A stretch of 64,000 nt of DNA from Cristatella mucedo (Eukaryota > Bryozoa > Phylactolaemata > Cristatellidae). Numbering within the stretch: the stretch's first letter is position 1; each line of letters begins with the position of its first letter. This document shows, in pieces, positions 10,590-22,350 of the stretch. Location of the stretch: NCBI GenBank assembly GCA_009760855.2, contig WPIO01000016.1:1172001-1236000 (forward strand), written 5' to 3'. The translations under genes and the position numbers were made by a program. The notes beneath the pieces were generated by a model. That model did no database searches. It was given only the letters and a program-made list of their open reading frames with translations, and was not told the origin of the DNA.

Positions 10590-13500
10590 GGGTTCGACGA
10601 ATTACCCCAATCCACCGCAAGCCACTCTAATTAGGGTAGCAACGACCAGACGTAAGCGTTGCCGAGCTCAAATTTTTCTCTGATATTGTAGTACACGTTC
10701 GAATTTATCTGTCTACAAAATTTCATGTCGCTGCACGCACGCGTATTTATGCAAATGAGCTTTGGCGCTGGACGCCTGTACAGCAATCCATTTTAGTCCT
10801 CGTCAAATCCACCCCAAATCTGCTGCGAACAGCTCCAAAAAGTCTGAAATATAAAACTAAGCTGCACGCACAGTTTACCCAGTAAATTTTGCGCGATTCC
10901 GCTCACGCGCTTCACGAAGTCCACTGAAATAAGATTGCAGTGGCCCAGGCCAATACTGCAATCCACCGTAATCCACCGCAATCCACCTCATTCCACCATG
11001 CAACGAAAGAAATTCTGATCGAAAGCTCCTTTTTTGATTAAAAAAGTAAATCCTGGCTGATTAAACAGCATTTTTTTGTATAGCGACAGAAGAGCCTTGA
11101 CGGCTATCACCACCGCTTGCAGTGGCGATAAAGAATCTCCCACCGCACGAGTCGAACCCACGACCTCAGGACCGAGGTCGTGAAAGAAACCGCCTTACCT
11201 AGTGTGATTGCATATGACAGCACACTCTGCGGAAATTGCATTAAAAAAATTTCACTTAAATTGGCAAGGCTGTTCTCGTGCAATGCACTACAATCGACTG
11301 CACTAGCCCGGGCCAATACCGCAATTCACTTCAATCCACAGAATCCACCGCATTAAAAATTGAAATACCTTGCGCCGAGCTCTAGTTTGTATTGCATATT
11401 AAAGTTCATCGTGCTGTGTGCACAACCACGTAAAATAAAAAAAATTGTGCAATCTCGCACTGTGGCAACGGGCGGCAATCGCCTGAAATGACCTGCAAAA
11501 CTACCGCAATCCACTCTATTCCACTGCAAATCATCCTCAAATCGCGATTGCGAAGCTGTAATTGACATTGCATATAGGACTAGACTCAGTTCAAAGTGCA
11601 TTCACAAAATTTTGCTACATTGTGCACACGCGTTCTCATGCAATGAATTGCAATCGACTGCAACGACTCGGTCCCATGCCGCAATCCACCTCAATCCGCC
11701 GAAATCCACTACAATCTGCTACACAGCGACCAGAACGCGTACACTAGAAGCTCTAGTTATGATTGCACGCTGCTCTACTCTTCGGTTATTGTGTACTTGC
11801 ATAATTTCACTGTAATTTCCTCTGCCATTCTGCAGCCATGGGCTGCAATCGACTGCAACTGCCCGGGCCAGTACGTCAATTGTACCGCAACCAGCCGAAA
11901 AACGACCAGAATACGTACACTTTAAGCTCTAATAATGATTGCACGTTGCTCTAATTTGTGGTTATTGTGTAATCCCACAATTTCACTACAATCGCCTTGA
12001 TCACTTGGCAGCAATGCACTGCAACTGACTGCAATGGCCCGGGCCAATGCCTTAATTTACAGCAATCTGATGCAAAATGCCCTGAAATCGGTTTCGCAGT
12101 GCTTCAATTTTTAATGCATGTTACAAAGCACACTGGTTAATGTCAACCACATCATTTTAAGCAATTGTGCTCGTACAATCTCGGGCAATGCATGGCAATC
12201 TACGCAACGGCTCGGCGAAGCAATCCTCTACAATTCGTGGCAAGTTGACACTAAAAGTGGCTGCACGAAGTGCCGATTGCCATCGCATTTCACATATCTT
12301 TGTGCTAAAAGTGAAATCGTTGGACTTTTAAGCTATTTTGCACGTTAATTGTCAAAAATACACGACAATCGACAGCAACGGCAGGGACCAATACCAAAAT
12401 CCGTGGCAAATCGACGGGAAATCGGCTGCACCAAGATAAAATTCTCATTCCACGTAATATCTCACTGCGTGCACACATAATTTCAACCAGCTCTGACAGT
12501 TCAATCTTGGGCAATGCATGGCAACAGACGGCAATGACCCGGGCAAATACGGCAATCCACTATGGTCCATCGAAAATCACTGGAAAGTGACTGGGCCAGA
12601 ATCAAATATATCTTACCTGTCACAGCCCACTGTTTTGAAAGTGCAATATCAAATCCTTTCAACCATTTGCGAACGTACAATTGTGAGCAACGAACGGCAA
12701 TCGACAGCAACATCCTGGCCCAATACCCAAATTCCCGGAGAATTGAAAAGAAATTGGCAGCGCAAAAGCCTCAATTGTCATTACATATAACATTCCGCTG
12801 CGTCCAAAGTAAAATCGTGGAACTTTGAAGATGCTTTGCTTGTTAACTGTCAGCAAAGCACGGCAATCAACAGCAATGGTAGGTGCCAATAGGGAAATCC
12901 GTGGAAAACTGACAAAATTGGCTGCAATAAACTGCAACTCTCATTCCACGTAACATGTGTGCGCGCATAATTTTCACCCAAGATGCGCGTTCAATCGACG
13001 CAAACTCACGGCAATTTATGGCAATGGCCCGGGGAAATATGCCAATCCATAATGGATAAATGCACCGTCAGTTCCTGAGAGAAGCTCTAACTTTTCTTGC
13101 ATATTGCACTACACTGCATTATAAGTGCAGCCACATCCTTTTATACAGTCGACAAAAGCTCAATCGAGGGCAATGCACGGCAAGCGACGGCAATAGCCCG
13201 GTCTCGGCAGCAATCTGGTTCAAATTTGCTGGAAATTGGCTGTTTGAATTTGTATTTATCCTACTACATAACGCTCACTGTGGGCGCGCATGCTGTCCTG
13301 GCAATCCATGGCAATCGACGGCAATAGCCCGAGATGATACGGCAATCTACGATTGTCTGCTACAATTACAAACGCAGCTGGCGGGAGAAGATCGCGTCTT
13401 TCTTGCGGAACAGTGTGCTGCATTAAAAGTGCAACCGCGTCCTCTCAACCAATCTTGAACGTACATGCGAGGGCAATGTGCGGCAATCAACGGCAACGGC

Positions 13501-13700
13501 CTGGGAAAATGCGGAAATCTATATCGGTCCATTAAAAATAGACTGGACACTGCTGGGTGAGGCTCCAATTTAGATTTCTCGTTCGTGTATACTCTATTTT
13601 TTATTGCACCTAGGACATTCCGTTGATAATGCCAGCTCTCGGTCACTGTATTGCCATTAATGGCAAAGGCCCATGTCAGTACAGCAATGGAGCATACGAA
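10590..13700. repeat. Degenerate satellite array, period near 165 bp
   Basis: A recurring core resembling CAATGGCCCGGGCCAATACG, followed by GCAATCCAC, appears near 10940, 11303, 11660, 11858, 12033, 12197, 12378, 12531, 12707, 12872, 13023, 13190, 13321, 13490 and 13660. The spacing from 11858 onward is 131-181 bp, mostly 150-180. Units also share a GGCAATGCATGGCAATC motif and a CATTCCACGTAACAT-like stretch. Unit divergence is high, so the array is old. No unit codes for protein. A SINE interrupts it near 11.1 kb. Confidence 0.8.
11053..11207 (-). mobile_element. SINE-1, antisense, inside the satellite
   Basis: This is the reverse complement of the SINE-1 consensus: CTGATTAAACAGC end, TATAGCGACAGAAGAGCC body, then the reversed B box and the reversed A box ending CCTTACCTAGTGTG. 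It sits within the satellite and widens one repeat interval to about 357 bp. Confidence 0.85.
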
Positions 13701-13702
13701 CT

Positions 13703-13795
13703 AAATCTCCAAATGATTTGAGGTTTGTATGGAGGATAGGTAAACAATTAGATTCCGAAAAGTTGGTGGTACGATGCTTAGCCTGGTGGGGGGGC
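13703..13795 (-). mobile_element. LINE-B ORF2-tail fragment
   Basis: It matches the reversed ORF2 C-terminal coding region found in longer copies (for example near 15420-15510), including GATTCCGAAAAG and GGTACGATGCTTAGCCTGG. Both ends are truncated. Confidence 0.7.
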
Positions 13796-13799
13796 TCCA

Positions 13800-14045
13800 G
13801 TGGCTAGGGCCTTGGTGCCATATTGGAACAAGTTTCCGGCGTGTCTCTTCAACGTGCGGCCGGCGGAGGAGGTGAGCGATGCAGCGGCCAGAGAAATGCG
13901 TGACCAGTTTTTAAAGGCTGTTGCAGAGACGCCGGAGGCCTGTTCAAGTCGTGTACTACGCTGGAAACGTAATCCACTGTGGCGGTTCCGTCAAATGTTG
14001 GGCCAGGCTGAATCTGGTCGATAGCGCCCCGTTCCGCTACTTTTG
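13800..14045 (+). pseudogene. Ty3/Gypsy pol fragment (RNase H-integrase linker)
   Basis: An open frame of 74 codons contains the stretch FPACLFNVRPAEEVSDAAAR, followed by a tryptophan- and arginine-rich end (LRWKRNPLWRFRQM). The same protein segment recurs in decayed form at about 46045-46230, directly between an RNase H end and an integrase fragment. This therefore looks like the linker between RNase H and integrase of the same Gypsy family. It starts abruptly after a LINE fragment and has no other domain. Confidence 0.55.
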
Positions 14046-14212
14046 CCCCCGACCGGGGTGCGAATATAGATAGTCTATTATATGTATTATAGTGTTTTAT
14101 TATTATTATGTCTGTGCTTGTGCAAAAGTAAGCGTTTCATTCCTTGACCGTTTCCTAAGAAATCCGCGATACAGTCGTTGAGACTCCGTCTTCTATATTC
14201 AAAAAATACAAA

Positions 14213-14310
14213 TACAGTCGTCCCTCGTTTATCGTGGTTAATCAGTTCCAGACTCTACACCTGCTCGCGAGCCTCTAAACATGGATTTTAGGACTATTTG
14301 AGTCCTCTGG
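14213..14310. mobile_element. Possible mariner/MITE terminus
   Basis: The stretch beginning ACAGTCGTCCCTCGTTTATC followed by GTGGTTAATCAGTTCCAGAC resembles a widespread animal DNA-transposon terminus recalled from general knowledge. I could not find the opposite inverted end, so the element limits are unknown. Confidence 0.35.
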
Positions 14311-15065
14311 ATATGAAATATCGCCACAATGGTCACCACTGCACCTGTATTTGCCAATATATCAGTCAGAATGAGAGAAACTAGGATATATTGGACGTTA
14401 CAAATATCATATTATTATCGTAAACTTAATTGCACGCACAATTAAAGTTCTTGCACAAGGATAGTGAAGCACAGTGAACAGCACGCTCCGATTGGTTGTT
14501 TCACCACACCATGTTTTTTGAAAAAGTTCTTGGTTGAGCGGCTGCACCTGAAGGCGCTGATGGGTATGGGGGGGGGGGGGGGTTCACGAAATACATAGAC
14601 CTATAGACCGTACGTATATTTATTTTACTTTTTATTTTAACACAGAGGTTTACAATTGACTCGGACAGCCAAGAGTGCACGCTGTATCATTTTCACTATC
14701 TCGATCGACTCGTTACTGAAAATGCGTGTATATAAAAAAAAACGCGGTAGAGCAAAGCCGCGAAAGTCGAAGCGCGAAGTGGTGACGGGGGGGGGAGGCG
14801 ACTGCATTCTTACTTCGCTGTTTTCAGATGGAACTGAATTATGATCCAGATGAATCACCGAATCATTATTGATATACTGGGAAAGAAGCTCGTCAGCAGA
14901 TTGATTATAGCGAGGTACAATTGCATCTTTTTTAGAAATTGCATAAAGAGGACGATCCAAATGGAGAAAATATGCTACGATAGGTGGCTTTTTAGCATCC
15001 TCATATTGATTGATCACATCTGGAGATGTCTAAAGTAAGTTTTTATAGCTTTTTATAGTTTTTAT

Positions 15066-15660
15066 AGTTTTTAACAATAATAATAATAATGCATTTGATT
15101 AGTGCCCTCAGAGAGTCCAATCTCCTTCTAGGCACTTTAAAATTGCAGCAAAGGAAGCACGGTCGAATGGCTAGTGGTAGAATGCTCAATAAACAACAAG
15201 AATAACATGGTTAAGGGTGATATATATACACAGGGTCAGCATGCGAGTTTGGTTAGTGTCAGCACACATAAGCACACACAGGACGAATCACATGGGCCCA
15301 CTAAATGCTGTCATAAATAGATGTTTCTAGTCTCTTTTTAAATGTGGACAAGTCAGAAGATGTCGTGACGCAAGTCGGGAGTGAGTTCCAGGCTTTGGGA
15401 GCACACGAACTACAGGCATGGTCTCCAAAAGTTTTGAGATTTATACGAGGTATGGGTAAACGGTTAGATTCCGAAAAGCGGGTGGTACGATGCTTGGCCT
15501 GGTGGGGAGCAGATCTGATAGATACGCTGGAGCCAAAGAACTAAGGGACCTTAAAGTGAGTGACAAAATCTTGAAGTAGATGTGTCGCTTGATTGGGAGC
15601 CAGTGCAGGTCACGACAAGTGATGAGATGTGGCAACTGCGACGCTCCCGACAGACAAACC
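15066..15660 (-). mobile_element. LINE-B 3' end with ORF2 remnant
   Basis: It begins with a reversed ATT tail, passes through the 3' UTR, and on the minus strand encodes an ORF2 C-terminal piece with LHWLPIKRHIYFKILSLTLR then LAPAYLSDLL. These motifs are typical of the region after the reverse transcriptase in CR1/jockey-like LINEs. Frameshifts and stops show it is dead. Confidence 0.87.
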
Positions 15661-15719
15661 TAGCTGCAGAGTTTTGCACCAGCTGTAAGCGCCTGATTGC
15701 ACAGACCAGCAAGAAAAGT

Positions 15720-17700
15720 CTAGCCTATATATGTGCAGGTGAGAAAGCACGCATTTCATTCCCTGACCATTCCTTAAGAAATCTTTGATACAGCCGATGA
15801 GACTCTCTCTTCTACATTTAATAAATACAAATATTCCTACTTCGCTGCTATCAGATGACACTAGATCATGAACAAGATGGTTCTGAATCATCAATGGTAG
15901 ACTGGAAATAAAGCTCGTCAACAGATTTTTGATAGCATCCACAACTACATTTTTACAGAAATTGCATAAAGAGGACAATAAAAACGGAGGAAATATGCTG
16001 TAACAGGTTACTTTTAGCTTTTTTGTAGATATTGGTCAAGTCTGGGGATACCGGAAGTCAGTCTGTATAGCTATGACACAGCTGCACAGACAGACTGACT
16101 TGATAATGACCTCTTCCGAGATGAAAAACCTGAAAACAGAAATAGAAAAATAGATGATTACAGATTCAGAAGGCAATAAATATATTCGAAAAAAGTGACT
16201 TTCTGCCGGGAAATGCAAAGTTTAATAAAAATAATTTCCCAATTATTTTTTTGGCCTAACTTCTTTTTCACTGCAAGCATCTAGAAGGCTTTCGGTTTTT
16301 AGGAACCATAGGAATCTCCACTATTCACTAATGGTATTATTCATTAACCAGCAATCTCATGTAAAATTCTCGGGAAAATATTTAATCCATCTTGGTTATA
16401 ACACCAACCGGCTAGTCATGAAACAATATAAGGAATACGTAGATGTCCCGTACACATAAAACTAACAGTTGTTCCGTTATACATAAAAAATCGTCGTTTT
16501 TGGTGTTACGTGTAGCTAGTCTTTTTATGGTGGAGAGTCTGCTGTCGGCCAAGAAGTAGTTGTACATTGGAATTAGTCACCTAACGTCAAAGTTGCCGAA
16601 AGACATAAACACATCCGACAGCAATCTGTGGCAGTTAAGGCAGCCGAAAACTTTTCCCTCTCCACCACTATTGCACTCTAATGTCAGTGTCATGCCGAGG
16701 TTTGATGGCACATGCTTAAACGTTTTGGCACTCAATGCTGATTTAAGGGCCTAGGTATATCGTTCGTACTCCACTTTCTTTGTGCAGCACGGACATCTGT
16801 TTTGGGCCAAGAATGAACACAGCCCAAAATCTTATACTGCCGAGTGGGCTTGAAGTAGCCTTACAAGTTTTGCTTCGACTTGCTGCATATTATCATTTAA
16901 TAATGAAAATATGCACTCTTTACAAAATCTGATGTACTCTGCCTGCGATTGTCCGGTAAATACCTTTCATCCCAGTATACCCAATTGCATCTAAATGATT
17001 AAACTGAAAATTAAGCAACAAGCTAAAAATTTGAGAAGCCGGAGTACTAGCTGACTACTCCGCAGCATCCCTTGGTTTACCTAACTGTAAAAAGAGACTC
17101 AGCTTAAAAGCATTGGATATGTCTCTCGAAACCATCTTTAATATTTTTCCAGATTTCAAAATAACTAGCACACTTATCTTCCAAGACAAAATCTTGACGC
17201 AAAGTTGGCCAAATACTCAAGAGCAAGGACCCATGACAACCAACTTGTTTGGAGATGGTAGCAGATAGTTTCGGTTTAGGCGTGTCTTCACCTTTCGTGA
17301 AGTCAGCGAATTACCATCGTCGTTTTGGGCTTATTAAAATGCACTTTACAGGAAACGAGAGCTAGCTCAAATACTGTATTGAAGGGGGAAGATAATTATT
17401 AAGAGGCTTAATGCATTTAATGCAGGCTCTAAGCAAAAATCTGAAAATAACATGGACTGTCCACAAGCCCGGATTGGCCACAAGCCCGGATTGTCCACAA
17501 GCCCGGATTGGCCACAAGCCCGGATTGTCCACAAGCCCGGATTGGCCCTGGCGATTACATGCCCAAAATGACACGCTGGATCGGGGACAATTGAGTTCAT
17601 TCGCATTTTAGAACCTTGAACTGACTTAATCTATACATGTCTGGCAAAGCAGAGCGATCAAAAGATGTACATTCAATGCAGATATGTCCGACCAGGGGCT
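15720..17700. repeat. Duplicated block, partner near 47.26-48.72 kb
   Basis: Several stretches recur in the same order and orientation near 47.3-48.7 kb. Examples are ATATGTGCAGGTG...GCATTTCATTCC (15730 and 47275), the ACGTGTAGCTAGTC / ACGTGTGGCGAGTC region (16508 and 47483), and the ACATGT...GCAAAGCAGAGCGATCAAAAG segment (17635 and 48650). Identity is partial and blocks are missing in one copy or the other. I see no gene in it. Confidence 0.65.
17452..17547. repeat. 17-bp tandem repeat alternating two variants
   Basis: About five and a half units of GCCCGGATTGGCCACAA alternate with GCCCGGATTGTCCACAA, so the true repeat is a 34-bp dimer. The partner region near 48.0 kb lacks it, so expansion followed the block duplication or was lost there. 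Confidence 0.9.
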
Positions 17701-18598
17701 TCTATCTAAGACAATAACCCCATGTTCTTCCAAGAAGTTGGAGTGAACTTGGGTCGTCTGAGAAAGAACCAAACATTCTCAGCTTCGCTGAAAGAGGCGT
17801 GACTGAATCCGGCCGATAGTTATGGGCCTACTCACGGTCGATCTTTCAAGACACTTCCATAAAAGCTACTGGAGTTACGGTGTCCAGGTATGTAGTCAGC
17901 GCACTAAAAATTAATTAAGCATCATCAATACTCGAAGCAAGAACCTGTTATTCACTGTATTTCAAGTCGTCAGCTATCTTTTTCCGGTGGACTTCACAGG
18001 TGTTTTCATTTACGTGGCACATCATGCAGAAACCACGCTTCGCATGGCAACGCTTTTCACACCGTTACCGCAAGAAGCAGACCTGCACAAGGTCAACTGG
18101 GGCAAGCTAGTTGGTCACTGTCTTCATCTGCATCAAAGAATGTCCGCAGCAAAGAGCGACTAGCAGTCGAGATGGCAGAACGCGACCAGCTGTAGGATAC
18201 ATTAGAAGGATACGTCGATTGCCACAATCTGCTCGCGAACTCTCGTAAGCTTTCCAAATTCATCGAACAATCAACTGTTCGAAATAATATCTTTCAATCC
18301 AAAGTAAAAGCGGAGTTCGGACGCGAGATTGTACTGCATCTTGACGCGAAGACGATCTGGAAATCCATCCCAACAATGCTACGGCCGCTAGTCGAGACAA
18401 AAGTCGCCATCCGAGAGACACTAACCGAATTCAAGGCCATGGAAAAGGATTAAAATGTTTGAATTCTCCCAAAAAACTTTTCTGGAGGCAATGGAACCTG
18501 TGAAACGTGCGTTGTAGGAGCAACAGTGGGCCGTAGCTAAAGGCGAAGATGCACGTACACATCGACGGCTGCCGAAGCGTTTCTAGAGAGGCAAAACA

Positions 18599-18604
18599 TT
18601 TATT
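18599..18604 (-). promoter_or_regulatory. Putative polyadenylation signal, copy 1
   Basis: AATAAA on the minus strand, about 500 nt beyond the stop codon of gene copy 1. The same hexamer lies about 498 nt beyond the stop in copy 2. No transcript evidence is available. Confidence 0.4.
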
Positions 18605-19105
18605 TCTAGCAGCTGCAACCTTAGCCAGTCAACGGCAGTTGGGTACTTCTACCAGTGAGGCAGGTAGCCAAGAGGAGCAACAATGCTCCGAGTCGGGCTA
18701 AAGAAATACTGGAGCAGGCCGCAAAAAAACGCTAGCTGCAGCTTAAGGCAAGATGCAGGAGCTACAGCCTAGCCAGCTACAAAGACGGCAAATTGAAACT
18801 TGGTTTGATGCCGATGCCTTGGTTTGCTCCAGTGAGAATACTGCCGCTGTTAAAGCATGCAAGGATGCGATCTGATCAACTCATTTCTGAAACATTTCTT
18901 CGCATCGATGACCCTCCTCTGACTCATAGCGTCTCCATGCATACACCATTGCCTGTAGCAGCAAAAATATGTCTGCTGCAACTAGGGATCCAGCTACGAG
19001 CTTGGTCAGGTGCCCTTCACCTCCTTGCCGTGAGCACTTGTAGGGCACACTGCTGTTCGCTCTGGGTGAGTGCGGTCGAGCAAGGGGGAGGGCGATCTCC
19101 TAGCT

Positions 19106-19251
19106 TCACTTCTTGCTGCCAGCACTGCCATTGAGCTCGGCCAGCGCCTGTGCCTTCAGAACTCGACGGAGGTTCTTTCCACTGGCCAGTTTGGGTATTT
19201 CCGAGACAATCACAACGCCTCCTCGAAGCCTCTTAGCCGCCGAGACTTGCT
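19106..19251 (-). CDS. 4CL-like ligase copy 1, last exon (A10 motif, stop)
   Basis: The acceptor GATTTGTAG is followed by 146 nt to TGA. It completes a split Glu codon with the previous exon and encodes the mobile C-terminal lid. RLRGGVVIVSEIPK leads into LASGKNLRRVL, whose lysine in GKNLRR is the conserved catalytic lysine for adenylation in ANL enzymes. The protein ends in GSAGSKK with no peroxisomal SKL-type signal, which agrees with the N-terminal mitochondrial-like presequence. This exon is nucleotide-identical to its counterpart at 55204-55349, unlike the other shared exons. Confidence 0.93.
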
Positions 19252-19680
19252 CTACAAATCAATGATTGGTCGTTCCGCAAAACGCCGAGGCAGGACGTCG
19301 GGCTAGCATAACGCCATCAGAAGCGATTGACGGCACACCGTAGAAGCTGGAGCGCGTTGCATGGCACGCTGAGGAGTTTCACGAAGATTTTATCAACACG
19401 GTCCCACGGCAGTCAACACAAAAAAGCCTAGGCAAAGGCTTGAGGCAAAGGTTCCGGACATCCTAAATCACGCTCGGCAAAAAATCCGGTATTTGACGAA
19501 AAAGAGTGACAACGCATGCCTAGCTGGCATTAAAAGCAGCTCAGCAGTTTGCTCGACATGAGAACGACGTCACCAAAAAGTGCTTCGGGATTAGGTTTCG
19601 GTTTACGCGATTGACGGGGAAAAAGGCAAATTCTAATGACTACGACCTCTCCCGACGGGACTGGCTCAGACAAATACTTA

Positions 19681-19765
19681 ATAATGATAATAATAATAAT
19701 AATAATACATTTGCATAGTGCCCTCAGAGAACTGAATCCCTCTCCAGGCACTTTACAGATGCTGC
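19681..19765 (-). mobile_element. LINE-B 3' terminus, short
   Basis: A reversed ATT tail followed by the terminal about 60 bp of the family (GTGCCCTCAGAGAACTGAATC ... GCACTTTAC). It lies downstream of gene copy 1. Confidence 0.8.
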
Positions 19766-19769
19766 ATAA

Positions 19770-21440
19770 AAAGCATTAATAAATCAATCCCAGTACCAAT
19801 CCACACCTTCTTAAAGGGGAAAAATACATCTAAAATGGAGTCTAATTAATGTCTACGACCTTGCGAAAATCGCAAATGTATCAAATGCTTTTGCCGGCGT
19901 AGAGACATTTCCAGAAAGCTGGCTTAGGCTTACATTACTTTCATTTGACGCCAAATTTGAAGACTGTCTAATAGCTAACAAGCTCTAAGAGATTGGCAAA
20001 GCACGGAAGATTTCTTCCATCACGAAAGCAAAAATATGGGGGACTGAATTCGGCAGGCTGTATAACAAGATATACTTTGCTGGGCGCTCATGATTACTCG
20101 ATATGTTAAAATGGAGAGAGAGGTGTGATCACCCTCAACTGACAAACGATCATGATGAAAGGGCCATTGAAACGCAAGCCTTGTAGACCACATTTGTTAT
20201 AGCGAAACGTCTTGATAAAACACTTCAACTTACAGCCGGGCTTAAGAATGTGCTGTGAGGAGGTTACACAAGCAAATCCTAGTCTTCATAATAGCCAGCC
20301 GTAAACATTGGCTTCCTAAAGAGGAGAAATCTAGTTACCTGTCATAGACTAGCGACAACGCCCCCCTTACGATCTAGGCTGACTCTCATAGAGCTGTGTA
20401 GACTGCTAAATCGAAGTTCGCCGTTTTCAATACTGGTAGGAGTATTTGCAAGCGCCACATTAATTCAGCATACCACAATGACTGCCTTCCGATGATTTGG
20501 ACTTGGTGAGGCCGAGGTGGAGAGAGGTACGGGCTGCTGCGCTACACCCTACTACTAGAACTCTTAACGCATAGAAATCATTAACAACCAGCATACATAC
20601 TTAGACATTTAAAAAAATGTCGGTATTGCAAACTTGATGGCCAGAAGAAGGCTAGAATTTTGCCACCCTGGCTTGGTCCAGATGTAAAGGTGCTCGCCTT
20701 TGACGCTACAAATGTTTCTTAATTTCCGGTCTGGCCCTGCCTACTTGAAACTCTGCGGGTTTACCCAACCAGATAAAAATCACGCATCTTCACCACTGCC
20801 TGCGGCGTTTGTTAAGCATCTGAATAGAGATTCAGTTCTCTTTGGGAGCTATACAAATGAATTATATTATATTCTTATTTAATATATGGAAACAAGAAAC
20901 CGATCCTAAGCACACAAGATTGTCGGTGAGATAATTCTTCTACAATGGTCCCTATCGCCGGTGGCCTCCAATGACTGTATTGCCTTGGCCAAGCGTGAGT
21001 ACCGATCTTGATCCCATCGAATTTCTGGGATACTTTGGATCCGAGTGTAAGATATTCTGCTATCTGTATCACCTCAGAGAAGATATCTTATTTGAGGCTC
21101 CATGTCAAAGCTGATGGCACCTGTGCGGCATGCTGGTGGTAGACCGAAACGCTGGGTGTCCTTGAAATCTTCCTTTTCTAGCGCTACATCGTCCAGGGCC
21201 ACGTGCAACGGGCAATGAAAGAGCTATTTAACTTGTACGAAATCCAGAGTAGCCCAGCTGGGTTTGATTGCCCATATCGACTACCAGACGCTGGCCGAAG
21301 GCGGGCCTTAGGCTCCATTACAATATGGCGTAATTGTTTTCGGGCAAGCGTATTCTTAACCAAGTATTTAGCACTTATCCTCATATTATAGCGCAACACA
21401 AGTTACCTGGAGTAACCGCGAATCGCAAATAGCATGCATC
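19770..21440. other. Intron of copy 1; part duplicated at 55.8-56.6 kb
   Basis: About 19.52-20.56 kb matches 55.78-56.64 kb in order, at moderate identity (for example CAGTTTGCTCGACATGAGAAC). No exon or RNA gene was recognised. The remainder to 21.44 kb shows nothing distinctive. Confidence 0.5.
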
Positions 21441-21444
21441 GAAA

Positions 21445-21600
21445 GCCAGCCCACGAGGTAAGGCGCTCGCTCTTCACGACCGAGGTCGGGGGTTCGAATC
21501 ATGCAGTGGGCGATCCTTAATTGCCAATCGCAAGTGGTGGTGATAGCCACTAAGGCTCTTCTACCACCATACAAATGAGGCTTTCAAATCAGCTAATAGT
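21445..21600 (+). mobile_element. SINE-1, sense, 5'-truncated
   Basis: It contains GAGGTAAGGCGCTCGCTCTTC, the B box GGTTCGAATCA, the GTGGTGGTGATAGCC body and the ATCAGCTAAT end. It lies about 40 bp from an inverted second copy. Confidence 0.85.
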
Positions 21601-21636
21601 TTTTTCTTTCTTCGTCTACTTTTTTCAGGTAGGGCC

Positions 21637-21808
21637 AATATTAGCTGATTTAACAGCCTCATTTGTATAGCGGTAGAAGGGCCTTAAGGGCTATTACCGC
21701 CACTTGCATTTCGCAATAAAGGATCTCTCACTGCAGGACTCGAACCTACGACCTTAGTCGTGAAGAGCGAGCACCTTAGCTCCTGAGCTATCACGGCCCT
21801 GTCAACTA
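21637..21808 (-). mobile_element. SINE-1, antisense, well-preserved tRNA-like head
   Basis: On the minus strand the head reads GCCGTGATAGCTCAGGAGCT then AAGGTGCTCGC, with a B box of GGTTCGAGTCC. It is the closest of all copies to a real tRNA (A box TAGCTCAGGAGCTAAGG), but the SINE body follows, so it is not called a tRNA gene. With the preceding copy it makes a large inverted repeat. Confidence 0.87.
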
Positions 21809-22350
21809 TGGGGGGGGGGCAGCGTCCTGTACAGCTTCTTAGGTACATGTCATCAGTCTCGAAATGTTCTTCGAGCTATTAATGCTTTCGGCAGAACAAG
21901 GATAGTTGACGATGTTTGCCACTGCTTTGACTCTTCAATTCGATGGCTTTATATATCATCATCCACAGAATATAAGCGTGGCACTCAGCTCGCTCCAGAG
22001 TAGGGGGCAAATGAACGTCGGGGTGAGAACATCCCTTCACCCAAACTGAGTGAGCAGAACTCACGGCTGGGATGAGGAAGGCGGACGGCCGTACGAAAAC
22101 CCAAAGCAGCAGCGTATTGGCTTTCTCTTCGCTACTAGCTACTCCGTTTAACAAGATGGTCGGCTGGAGCTACTAAAGTACCTCCAGCCATCGGTTTAAC
22201 TATACTAGTGACTCACACTGGCTGCCTGCAGATATTCGAGCTAGGTGCCTGCAGAAGCAGCAGCAGCAGCAGCATCAGCATATCTAATATCGTGTGGCTT
22301 GTGAGTCAGAGGAAGAGAGACTACTCTCGCAGGGAGTGGTTCAAGCTTAC

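Larger units (their letters stand above)
18510..19312. repeat. Near-identical duplication tract, unit A (partner 54615-55405)
   Basis: This tract differs from 54615-55405 at only about a dozen places by eye, and not at all across the last coding exon. Flanks on both sides fall to clearly lower similarity. It spans the 3' UTR, the last exon and the 3' end of the preceding intron of the acyl-CoA synthetase gene. Confidence 0.88.

Noticed and set aside
14561-14582. G-run as a possible G-quadruplex element
   Set aside because: A single short poly-G with no regulatory context; similar runs occur near 8288, 30236, 39080 and 44281 and look like ordinary low complexity.
21722-21808. tRNA gene call on the minus strand
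   Set aside because: It has the best tRNA-like boxes of all copies, but the acceptor stem does not pair well and the SINE-1 body follows.
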